Shown: piece by piece, positions 1-6,336 of the stretch | Layout: every line of letters starts with the position of its first letter | Position numbering within the stretch: the stretch's first letter is position 1 | Source: an uncultured Dyadobacter sp. | GTDB taxonomy: Bacteria > Bacteroidota > Bacteroidia > Cytophagales > Spirosomataceae | Direction: 5' to 3' | Assembly (NCBI GenBank): GCA_946481035.1 | Contig: CAMLNK010000241.1 | Span: forward strand, 1 to 6,503 | Length of the DNA stretch: 6,503 bases | Translations under genes and position numbers: made by a program | Notes under the pieces: generated by a model | Database searches by the model: none | What the model was told of the DNA's origin: nothing | Seen by the model: the letters and a program-made list of their open reading frames with translations, nothing else

Positions 1-1831
1 GCGCGGGCTTCGCAGCCGCGTAAACATCCAGATTACCGGCCTGCATTTCGCCGCTTCTGTTTTCTATCTTCGAATAGGCCTGTGGGTTCCAGCCGCCAGG
101 CACTGCCGAAGAAGCGGCCGCCGATTTTACACCGGCAAAACGCTGAATGGATGCCTCGAATGCATCGCGTTCGCGATCCGTGCCTGCCTGAACAACCAGT
201 GTTTGATCCTTGGAAAAGCCCAGATCGTGGCTGCGCATGAAGTCGAGCTGCGTGTAAACGACGAGCGTGGCGATGATCATAACAATGGAAATGGCAAATT
301 GGACGGTGACTAATCCCTTTCGCAGCATGATACCCTTTAAACTTGTCGTAAAGCGGCCTTTCAGCACTTTTACCGGTTCAAAGGAAGAGAGCACAAAAGC
401 GGGGTACACACCCGCCAGCAGTCCGATTATCGATACAGCGGCGAACTCGATACCTACAAACCGCATTTCATAAATAATGCCTTTACTAACCTCTTTGCCT
501 GCCAGTTTGTTGAAGAGCGGCAGTAATGCAGCTGAAATGGCTACGGACAAAATGAAGGCAATCATACACATTAACAGTGATTCGGCGATAAACTGTCGCG
601 TTAAAGCACTTTTGGCAGCACCCACGGCCTTGCGTACGCCCACTTCACGGGCCCTTTCGGCGGAACGCGCAGTGGTCAGGTTGACGAAATTGATGCATGC
701 AATGAGCATGATAAATATTGCGATGGCGCTGAATGTGTATACATTATCCATGCTGCCTGCTTCCTCTGCCGGGCGCGTCGAATGCAGGTAAATGTCCCGT
801 AGCGGTTCGAGCTGCAAGCTGATCTGCATTTGCTGCTCGGCCATCATTTTGCCCGCGTGGTTTCGTAGGAACGCAGGGAACTTCTTTTCCAATGCAACCG
901 GATCGGCACCGGGTTTGAGCAACACGAATGCAACCGCGCCAAAGCTGCCCCATTCCCGTTCGATATTTTTGTCCTGATGTGCCGTGTAGGTGCTCATGGA
1001 AACAAATACCTCCCCTTTGACTTGCGAATTGATGGGCGGATCCTGCATGATCCCCGTGATCAGGGCGGGTTCGCCCTTATCGCCGAAAAGGAGTGTCTGG
1101 CCCATCGGGTCGCTGTCACCGAAGTATTTTCGGGCAGCAGTTTCGGTTAGAACAATGCTCAGTGGTGCTGTTAATGCCGTTTTGGGGTTACCTTTTACTA
1201 GTTTCAAATCAAATAACCGGAATAGCGTTGAGTCGGCCAGGATTGCATTCTCTTCACTGAATTTCAGCTCACCTTTCCGGAATAATGTTTCGTTCTTTTG
1301 CACTCTGGTAAATGCCTCTATTTCCGGAAATTCATTTTGCATATTGGTAGCCATCGCCCAGGGACTGATCGCGTAATGCAAGGTTTCGGAACTGGTCTTA
1401 ACGTCTGTCGCGACGCGGTAAATACGGTCGGCCTTCGTGTTGAATGCGTCATAAGTCAGCTCAAAATGCACGTACAATGCAATGAGGAAGCAGGCAGTCA
1501 TTCCCGCGGACAAGCCAATTACATTAATGAAGGAGAACATTTTGTGCTTCGCAAGGTTGCGAAAAGCGATTTTGAGATAGTTACGGATCATGGCTGGATG
1601 ATTGAATGCGGATTGCGGGTATTTCACTGGTTTCTCTTTGATAGCGAACGGGCGCATCAGCGAAAGCACATCGTACACATAACGCCTGCGCGCCTCACGC
1701 GGCCCGTATATGCGGACGCGCTGTGTGAAGAGTTCGAGCAGGTCGCCTTCCAGGTCACCGACCAGGTGGCTGGCGCAGAACCAATGCAGAAGCCGGGTGG
1801 CCCACCGGGGCGGTTGGTTAGGGGGGGGCAT
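1..1831 (-). CDS. FtsX/MacB-type ABC transporter permease with N-terminal permease prefix domain (partial, 3' end outside window)
   Basis: Reading from ATG at 1831 down to position 1 gives 610 uninterrupted codons; the C-terminus lies beyond the left edge. Residues about 1-75 form a soluble prefix (PPRWATRLLHWFCASHLVGD, then an acidic GDLLELF and a YVYDVLSLMRPF segment), which I recognise as the prefix seen on Cytophagales orphan permeases. Then come FRNLAKHKMFSFINVIGLS and a first membrane helix (about 99-124), a periplasmic MacB-like domain (about 130-350), and an FtsX block with three helices (about 366-389, 418-441, 463-483). The block carries the coupling-helix motif EVGVRKAVGA. A second MacB/FtsX half starts with a helix near 507-528. 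Family members usually have about 800 residues, so roughly 190 are missing. No ATPase domain is present, so a separate ATPase must power it if it transports. The substrate is unknown; MacB/FtsX relatives act in envelope export or signalling. It starts 3 nt after the PadR stop, implying co-transcription. Codons 2-4 are a C8 run. Confidence 0.9.
   Translation of the reverse strand, partial: MPPPNQPPRWATRLLHWFCASHLVGDLEGDLLELFTQRVRIYGPREARRRYVYDVLSLMRPFAIKEKPVKYPQSAFNHPAMIRNYLKIAFRNLAKHKMFSFINVIGLSAGMTACFLIALYVHFELTYDAFNTKADRIYRVATDVKTSSETLHYAISPWAMATNMQNEFPEIEAFTRVQKNETLFRKGELKFSEENAILADSTLFRLFDLKLVKGNPKTALTAPLSIVLTETAARKYFGDSDPMGQTLLFGDKGEPALITGIMQDPPINSQVKGEVFVSMSTYTAHQDKNIEREWGSFGAVAFVLLKPGADPVALEKKFPAFLRNHAGKMMAEQQMQISLQLEPLRDIYLHSTRPAEEAGSMDNVYTFSAIAIFIMLIACINFVNLTTARSAERAREVGVRKAVGAAKSALTRQFIAESLLMCMIAFILSVAISAALLPLFNKLAGKEVSKGIIYEMRFVGIEFAAVSIIGLLAGVYPAFVLSSFEPVKVLKGRFTTSLKGIMLRKGLVTVQFAISIVMIIATLVVYTQLDFMRSHDLGFSKDQTLVVQAGTDRERDAFEASIQRFAGVKSAAASSAVPGGWNPQAYSKIENRSGEMQAGNLDVYAAAKPA
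1821..1828 (-). repeat. C8 homopolymer tract in codons 2-4 of the permease gene
   Basis: The plus strand has eight consecutive G at 1821-1828, so the gene begins ATG CCC CCC CCT AAC. With nine C the reading becomes ATG CCC CCC CCC TAA, a stop at codon 5. With seven C the frame runs about 59 codons to a TGA at 1657-1659. Eight is therefore the length that keeps the permease open. Whether the tract actually slips is not shown by one sequence. Confidence 0.9.
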
Positions 1832-1834
1832 GGT

Positions 1835-2155
1835 TCAGGCGGGTTTGGGAATGGCACTCCACATGCGGTTACGGATCTCGCGGATATTGTCCAGGGCTTT
1901 GGTGCCGGCCATTGTGACCGTGAAAAAGCGCTTGCTACGCCCGCCACGTTCGGCCGTAGCGCCGCCCAACCGTGAGGACAGCAGGCCTTTCTCTTCCAAG
2001 CGGTGCAATGCGGCATGTACCGCGCCCAGGTTTACCGAGCGGCCCATTTGCTGCTCGATCTCGTTGGTAATTGATGCCCCGTAAGCATCCCCGGCCAAAA
2101 TTGCAACGGCCAGGAGCACTACCTCTTCAAACTCTCCCAGATAGGTTCCTTTCAT
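1835..2155 (-). CDS. PadR-family transcriptional regulator
   Basis: A 106-residue protein that is almost entirely a PadR winged-helix DNA-binding domain. The N-terminus MKGTYLGEFEEVVLLAVAIL is the first helix. The segment DAYGASITNEIEQQ leads into the recognition region around NLGAVHAALHRLEEKGLL, the PadR signature. GGRSKRFFTVTMAGTKAL is the wing followed by the last helix. The frame stays open upstream to an ATG at 2302, but the family match begins at the ATG at 2155, and the intervening residues look like translated intergenic DNA. The stop (1835-1837) lies 3 nt before the permease ATG, so the two genes almost certainly form an operon. PadR proteins are mostly repressors relieved by small molecules, so a likely role (inferred) is repression of its own operon. 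Length fits the short PadR subfamily with no long C-terminal effector domain. No Shine-Dalgarno is visible; the leader is AT-rich. Confidence 0.9.
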   Translation of the reverse strand: MKGTYLGEFEEVVLLAVAILAGDAYGASITNEIEQQMGRSVNLGAVHAALHRLEEKGLLSSRLGGATAERGGRSKRFFTVTMAGTKALDNIREIRNRMWSAIPKPA

Positions 2156-2174
2156 ATGGGTTTTATTATTTCTG

Positions 2175-2182
2175 TAAATGTA
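2175..2182 (-). promoter_or_regulatory. Possible -7 element for the PadR-permease operon
   Basis: On the minus strand this reads TACATTTA, one base off the Bacteroidota -7 consensus TAnnTTTG, and lies 19 nt upstream of the PadR start codon. No well-spaced TTG -33 box is visible, so the assignment is tentative. Transcription from here would give a very short AT-rich leader. Confidence 0.3.
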
Positions 2183-2252
2183 TAACAAATGGCGTGCCGC
2201 GATTGAGAAACGGCTTTGGAGGCCTTTGAATGCGGTTTTTGCGAGATTGAGA

Positions 2253-2296
2253 TGTTCGGAACCGGACATTGTACGTAAATCCCGGACAATGCGTGC
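2253..2296. promoter_or_regulatory. Candidate operator: imperfect dyad plus 20-bp-spaced direct repeats between divergent regulator genes
   Basis: The 199-bp gap between the PadR and LysR start codons contains CCGGACATTG at 2262-2271 and CCGGACAATG at 2282-2291, identical at 9 of 10 positions and exactly 20 bp apart, so on the same helix face. The first copy is also the right arm of an imperfect dyad, TGTTCGGA/ACCGGACA (2253-2268, 6 of 8 pairs). LysR-type regulators often bind such paired dyads upstream of their own gene, so the LysR product is the most natural ligand; PadR is the alternative. Neither is proven by sequence alone. Confidence 0.4.
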
Positions 2297-2354
2297 GGCC
2301 ATTTGTGAGGAAAGCCTTTTCTTTGCCCGTGCGTTTTTACTGAACTGTCATTTC

Positions 2355-3248
2355 ATGGTTTTCGACTTTCGTTTGCAGGTTTTCCAGACCGTCGCCCGCC
2401 GACTGAGCTTCACCAAAGCCGCCGCTGAGCTTTTCATCACACAGCCTGCGGTGACGAAGCATATTCATGAGCTGGAAAATCAGTTAAAAACCAAATTGTT
2501 CGAGCGGAATGGTGCCAAGATCAGTCTTACGCCGGCAGGAGAAATACTGCTGCATCACGCCGAGCAGATTTTCGATATTTACCGAAACCTTGAATTTGAA
2601 ATAAACAGCCTATCGCAGCGGAACAGCGGCAGGCTAAGACTCGGGGCGAGCACGACGGCGGCGCAGTATATTCTGCCACCTATCCTGGCTGCATTTCACC
2701 GCAAGTTTCACAATGTCGAGGTCACACTCACGACCAAGAACACCGAGGAGATCGAGCATGCATTGCAGCATAAAGAAATCGACCTGGGCGTGATCGAGGG
2801 CTTTTCCAAGAATGCAGCCATTAAATACACCGAGTTCCTGAACGATGAAATTGTGCTCGTGGCAAACAGCAAAAATCCCCTGGCTGCTACGGGTGTTGTC
2901 AGTGCAACGCAACTGCGTGAAATCCCGCTGCTGCTCCGTGAACCCGGTTCAGGTACGCTGGAAGTAATTGCACATGCGTTGAAGTCGATCGGACTGGGAC
3001 TGGGCGATTTGAATGTGGAAATGCAGCTGAGCAGCAGCGAGAGCATGAAATTATATATCCTGTATTCGGACAGTATGGCGTTCATTTCGGTGCATGCGGT
3101 ATTGAAGGAGTTGCAGAGCAAAGAATGCCGCATTGTCGATGTAGAAGGGCTGTCGATTGACCGCCACTTTCATTTCACCACTTTGCATGGCCAGCAGGAG
3201 GCATTACCGGAGCTTTTCATGCGCTTTGCGCTTTACCACAGAAAATAG
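2355..3248 (+). CDS. LysR-type transcriptional regulator
   Basis: A 297-residue protein of normal LysR length. Residues 1-60 are the winged helix-turn-helix: DFRLQVFQTVARRLSFTKAA with the recognition helix around TQPAVTKHI (about 29-37), then the dimerisation helix ELENQLKTKLFERN and the typical LTPAGEILLHHA. From about residue 92 (GRLRLGASTTAAQYILPPIL) it has the periplasmic-binding-protein-like effector domain, resembling the CysB/CysL-like branch in the STT-type ligand loop; LREPGSGT near the middle also fits this group. The effector cannot be named from sequence. The frame is open back to an ATG at 2178, but the family begins at MVFDFRLQVF, so 2355 is chosen. It is divergent from the PadR operon and shares its upstream region. 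It lies 116 bp before the cytochrome gene on the same strand, so autoregulation or control of that gene is possible. No Shine-Dalgarno is visible. Confidence 0.93.
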   Translation: MVFDFRLQVFQTVARRLSFTKAAAELFITQPAVTKHIHELENQLKTKLFERNGAKISLTPAGEILLHHAEQIFDIYRNLEFEINSLSQRNSGRLRLGASTTAAQYILPPILAAFHRKFHNVEVTLTTKNTEEIEHALQHKEIDLGVIEGFSKNAAIKYTEFLNDEIVLVANSKNPLAATGVVSATQLREIPLLLREPGSGTLEVIAHALKSIGLGLGDLNVEMQLSSSESMKLYILYSDSMAFISVHAVLKELQSKECRIVDVEGLSIDRHFHFTTLHGQQEALPELFMRFALYHRK

Positions 3249-3260
3249 ACGGCTATATTA

Positions 3261-3286
3261 CGGGTTTTTAGAGTAGTTATGACCCG
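3261..3286 (+). terminator. Weak inverted repeat after the LysR gene, possible inefficient terminator
   Basis: CGGGT (3261-3265) and ACCCG (3282-3286) can form a 5-bp stem with a 16-nt loop, 12 nt after the LysR stop. It is followed by a mixed sequence ending in a short TTTT, not a proper U-run. It is too weak to be confident, and read-through into the next gene would be expected. Confidence 0.2.
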
Positions 3287-3318
3287 CATCCTATTTTAAG
3301 AATCTGTGTACTGTACCA

Positions 3319-3353
3319 ATCAACGCTTGATAAAAGGGTTGAAATTATTTTTG
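3319..3353 (+). promoter_or_regulatory. Probable promoter of the cytochrome gene with an overlapping short palindrome
   Basis: TATTTTTG at 3346-3353 matches the Bacteroidota -7 consensus TAnnTTTG exactly. A TTG at 3327-3329 could be the -33 element, although the 16-bp spacer is slightly short. The TTG is inside a perfect palindrome, ATCAA-CGC-TTGAT (3319-3331), which could be a regulator site. The -7 element ends only 11 nt before the ATG at 3365, so the leader would be under 10 nt. Confidence 0.5.
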
Positions 3354-3364
3354 TTAAACTATTT

Positions 3365-6007
3365 ATGTTAAAAATCACATTAAGCGTCTCGGCGTTCCTG
3401 CTTATGCTATGGTCGACGACGGGCACCCTTCAAAAAGAGGAAAGATCCGAACCCCGGAATCTGACCAAAGCCGACTCCCTTCCTAACGCTGCCGCATGGC
3501 CGGCAGAACTGAATGTAACGCATTTTGCGGGTCACGATCTCGCGCCGAGTCCGGCCTGTTTGGCTGTGGCGCCTACCGGCGAGGTATTCGTTGGCGTCGA
3601 TATGATCGGCTCTTTGGGCAAAACGCCCGGAAAAGGCAGTATTGTCCGCCTTGTCGATACGAATAATGACGGTAAAGTAGACCAGCACACCACGTTTGCC
3701 ATGCTGGATAACCCGCGCGGGATCATTGCCCAGGGCGACCAGGTGTTTGTTTTGCATACTACTTTCTCCAAGGAAACCGGCAAAGCTTCCGGAATGGACC
3801 TGGTGGTGCTGGAAGACAAAAACCACGATGGCGTAGCTGATGGTCCGGCAAAGCCGCTTATTGAGAATGTATGTTCACCTAAATTCCTCCAAAGCCGCGG
3901 TACCGACCACGCTACCAACGGTATCCGCATGGGTATCGACGGATGGATCTACATTGCCGTAGGTGATTTCGGTTTCCACGATGCGCTCGACCGCTCTGGC
4001 AAGAAAATGACCCAATTGGGTGGCGGTATCGTTCGCGTACGCCCCGACGGTACCGAAATGGAAGTTTATACCCATGGGCTTCGCAATATTTACGATGTGG
4101 CGATTGACCCTTATATGAACATTTTTACCCGTGATAATACCAATGACGGCGGCGGCTGGAACATTCGTTTCAGCAATCAGATCCAGTCGGGTGAATATGG
4201 TTACCCGGTGTTGTTCAAAAATTTTACAGAAGAGATCATCCCTGCATTGATTGACCTCGGCGGAGGCTCCGGAACGGGCTCGCTCTTTATGGACGATCCT
4301 AACTGGCCGGCCAAATATAACCGCGTGCCGATGATGGCCGACTGGGGGCGCAGCCAGGTGTATGTCCACCGCGTTACGCCGGATGGTCCCACTTTTCAGC
4401 AGAAGGAAGAAGAGTTTATCAAGCTTTCACAAGTAACCGATCTCGATATCGATGCGTCCGGACGCGTTTATCTTGCGGCGTGGGATGGTGCCGGGTATTC
4501 GGGTAACCCGGGTAAAGGCTTCATTTCACGGGCGGTGCCGAAGGGGTGGCAGTACAAGGCTTTCAAGGGCATCAGTAAATCGTCGGTGAAACAGCTGGCG
4601 GCATTGCTGCGGTCGGAAAGTGCGGTGCAGCGTCTGGCAGCGCAGCAGGAACTATTGAAACGCCCGGCAAAGGATGCAGCGAAAGCAGCCTGGGCTGTTG
4701 CCGATGACAAGAAAGCGCCATTGTATGTCCGTGTAGCGGGCATGTATACCTACGCCCAGGCAGCGGGTGCGGAGGGTATTGACAACCTTGCGAAACTGGC
4801 TTCTGAAAGCGATATGCGTGAGTATGCCTTGCGTGCGCTGGCGGATCGCAAACCTTATGTAGCCAAAGTACCGGTGGAACCGTTCCTGAAAGCGCTGGAA
4901 AATGGCAGTGCCCGTGAGAAACTGGCCGCAGCGATCGGACTGGGTCGCCTCGGCAGACCAGAAGGCGCGCAGGCGTTGTTGAAAGTGAAAGTGCCCGGCT
5001 CATTCGTGGCGCCTGCTAAGGGTACCGAAGGTCCTCACGCGACGCCAAATTCGGCGATAGTAACTCCGCACATTGCCGTGCGTGCATTGGTAGCATTGAA
5101 TGCGGTGGAAGCTTGTGTAAAAGCAATCGGTACCGAAAATTCTACAATCGCATTGTGGGCGTTGCGTTATATGCACGATCCCAAGGCGGTGGACGGTCTT
5201 ATCGCAGCTTACAGCAAAACCAGTGATAAAGCGTTGAAAGATCAGATTCTGACGACATTAGGAAGAATCTATAAAAAGGAAGCTGATTACGATGGTTCAT
5301 GGTGGTGGAGCACACGCCCGGACACACATGGCCCATACTATAAAGCAGTGGAATGGGAGTCGTCTGCAAAAGTGAAAGACTTTTTGATGAAGGAATTTAG
5401 TAATGCAAGCGACAAGCAGTTCTTTGCTGACCTGAATGCGCGCAACCGCATGGGCATTACCGAGTTTGGTGGAGAAGAAGTGGTAGCCGCCAAAGAGGAA
5501 GTGAAAGTCGATCTGGAAAAGATCCGCAATAAAAAGGGACAGGTAGGGGAATCGTCGATCGAAGATGTGATGCTGGCAATCGCCAAAATCCAGGGCGATC
5601 CTGCCACGGGCCGAAAACTGTTTACAAAACAGGGTTGCGTGGCCTGCCACAGCCTTAGCCGCAATGAGGTGATGAAAGGCCCGTTCATGGGGCAGATCGG
5701 CTCGATTATGAACCGCGAGCAGATTGCGGAATCGATTTTGAAGCCTAATGCATCCATCTCTCAGGGTTTTGCATCAGTAATGATTACTACCAAAGGTGAC
5801 AAGACCTATATGGGTTTTGTTTCGGAGGAGTCGGCTGAAAAACTGGTGATCCGTGACATTACCGGCCAGGTAAATACCATCAGAGTGGCCAATATTACTT
5901 CGCGCAAGGAAATGGAAACATCGATGATGCCTCCCGGGCTGGCCAACGAGCTGTCCTACGAGGAATTTGCATCGCTGATCACCTTCCTTTCTCAGCAGAA
6001 AAAGTAA
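3365..6007 (+). CDS. Exported propeller-HEAT-cytochrome c fusion (PVC-type haem-binding CxxCH protein / membrane-bound dehydrogenase domain family)
   Basis: An 880-residue protein. Residues 1-21 are a signal peptide with no lipobox Cys, so it should be periplasmic or membrane-associated. Residues about 45-395 form a sorbosone/glucose-dehydrogenase-like beta-propeller. This part has two Ca-binding-like loops, DTNNDGKVD (98-106) and DKNHDGVAD (151-159), the motif DHATNGIRMGIDGWIYIAVGDFG (from 181) and THGLRNIYD. Residues about 405-640 are alanine-rich helical HEAT-like repeats, followed by the family motif WWWSTRPDTHGPYYKAVEWE. The C-terminal 130 residues are a c-type cytochrome with CVACH (C758, C761, H762) and a likely distal ligand in SMMPPG (M854 or M855). 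The family is large in Planctomycetes and Verrucomicrobia and also found in Cytophagales. The inferred role is oxidation of a sugar-like or alcohol substrate in the periplasm with electrons passed to haem; the substrate is unknown. Start is set by the signal peptide. It follows the LysR gene and ends before a strong terminator, so is probably monocistronic. Confidence 0.92.
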   Translation: MLKITLSVSAFLLMLWSTTGTLQKEERSEPRNLTKADSLPNAAAWPAELNVTHFAGHDLAPSPACLAVAPTGEVFVGVDMIGSLGKTPGKGSIVRLVDTNNDGKVDQHTTFAMLDNPRGIIAQGDQVFVLHTTFSKETGKASGMDLVVLEDKNHDGVADGPAKPLIENVCSPKFLQSRGTDHATNGIRMGIDGWIYIAVGDFGFHDALDRSGKKMTQLGGGIVRVRPDGTEMEVYTHGLRNIYDVAIDPYMNIFTRDNTNDGGGWNIRFSNQIQSGEYGYPVLFKNFTEEIIPALIDLGGGSGTGSLFMDDPNWPAKYNRVPMMADWGRSQVYVHRVTPDGPTFQQKEEEFIKLSQVTDLDIDASGRVYLAAWDGAGYSGNPGKGFISRAVPKGWQYKAFKGISKSSVKQLAALLRSESAVQRLAAQQELLKRPAKDAAKAAWAVADDKKAPLYVRVAGMYTYAQAAGAEGIDNLAKLASESDMREYALRALADRKPYVAKVPVEPFLKALENGSAREKLAAAIGLGRLGRPEGAQALLKVKVPGSFVAPAKGTEGPHATPNSAIVTPHIAVRALVALNAVEACVKAIGTENSTIALWALRYMHDPKAVDGLIAAYSKTSDKALKDQILTTLGRIYKKEADYDGSWWWSTRPDTHGPYYKAVEWESSAKVKDFLMKEFSNASDKQFFADLNARNRMGITEFGGEEVVAAKEEVKVDLEKIRNKKGQVGESSIEDVMLAIAKIQGDPATGRKLFTKQGCVACHSLSRNEVMKGPFMGQIGSIMNREQIAESILKPNASISQGFASVMITTKGDKTYMGFVSEESAEKLVIRDITGQVNTIRVANITSRKEMETSMMPPGLANELSYEEFASLITFLSQQKK

Positions 6008-6031
6008 AACGTAGCGTAATATTAACTTTCA

Positions 6032-6072
6032 AAGCCGGCTTCCGATCGTACGGAGGCCGGCTTGTTTCTTTT
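6032..6072 (+). terminator. Strong intrinsic terminator of the cytochrome gene
   Basis: Twenty-four nt after the stop codon, a 13-bp stem (6032-6044 with 6051-6063, one T-G wobble, core GCCGG/CCGGC) closes a 6-nt loop. It is followed by GTTTCTTTT. This is a typical rho-independent terminator for the gene ending at 6007. Confidence 0.88.
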
Positions 6073-6276
6073 AAAGGCCAGGTTGCGATTTTGAAGTTTT
6101 ATGGTGCAGAAAATGCAGAACGCGCCTTTTTTGACGAATTTTTATGCGTTTATGGCCATTTTTTTGCTTGATTTGCGAATTTTGCGGTACATTAGTAGTC
6201 TGATAGAAGTAGTTTGTAGCTGTTGAGTTGATTACTATTTGCGCCCATTGTCTATTACTCAACGTTTATATATAGC
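6073..6276. other. AT-rich intergenic stretch without a convincing protein gene
   Basis: This stretch between two terminator-like hairpins has many T-runs and stop codons and no ORF with recognisable protein character. It contains the possible promoter at 6164-6195 and three copies of TTTGCG (6172-6177, 6181-6186, 6238-6243). No tRNA fold or known riboswitch was recognised. Confidence 0.6.
6164..6195 (+). promoter_or_regulatory. Possible promoter for a leader or small RNA upstream of the last gene
   Basis: TTG at 6164-6166, a 21-bp spacer, then TACATTAG at 6188-6195, one base off the TAnnTTTG consensus. Transcription would begin near 6200. A second, poorer candidate is a TTG near 6214 with TACTATTTG at 6233-6241. 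Either start lies upstream of the hairpin at 6277-6307. Confidence 0.4.
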
Positions 6277-6313
6277 ATCCCCCGGCAAATCCGCGTTCGC
6301 CGGGGATTTTTTT
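6277..6313 (+). terminator. Second intrinsic-terminator-like hairpin, upstream of the last gene
   Basis: CCCCGGC (6280-6286) pairs perfectly with GCCGGGG (6299-6305) around a 12-nt loop. A further AT pair of bases (6277-6278 with 6306-6307) can join across a bulged C6279. Seven T follow at 6307-6313. Form and polarity are those of a rho-independent terminator on the plus strand. No gene ends here and the previous gene already has its own terminator. It therefore either ends a small RNA of about 110 nt or acts as an attenuator for the gene starting 23 nt later. Confidence 0.7.
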
Positions 6314-6336
6314 CTCCGACCCCTTCCCATCGTCCC

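Noticed and set aside
267..1975. Several plus-strand ORFs antisense to the permease
   Set aside because: They are shadow frames. The minus strand carries a continuous 610-codon permease with clear motifs across the same bases.
1657..2016. 119-codon minus-strand ORF spanning the PadR end and the permease start
   Set aside because: It is an alternative frame across both genes with no family character. It is relevant only as the frame reached if the C tract lost one base.
2156..2302. In-frame upstream extension of the PadR gene to an ATG at 2302
   Set aside because: The PadR fold begins at MKGTYLGEFEE. The extra 49 residues are translated intergenic DNA.
2178..2354. In-frame upstream extension of the LysR gene to an ATG at 2178
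   Set aside because: The translated segment shows no family similarity, and LysR proteins begin at the DFRLQVF helix. It would also cover the divergent promoter region.
3407..5757. Minus-strand ORFs inside the cytochrome gene
   Set aside because: They are shadows of the plus-strand 880-codon gene, whose domains and haem motif are unambiguous.
6100..6133. GGTGC ... GCGCC followed by six T as another terminator
   Set aside because: The stem is five pairs including a wobble, with a long loop. It lies shortly after a much stronger terminator.
6071..6262. 63-codon minus-strand ORF between the two hairpins
   Set aside because: Low-complexity composition rich in K, Q, N and T from an AT-rich intergenic stretch. 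It has no recognisable family, and its end runs against the terminator of the cytochrome gene.
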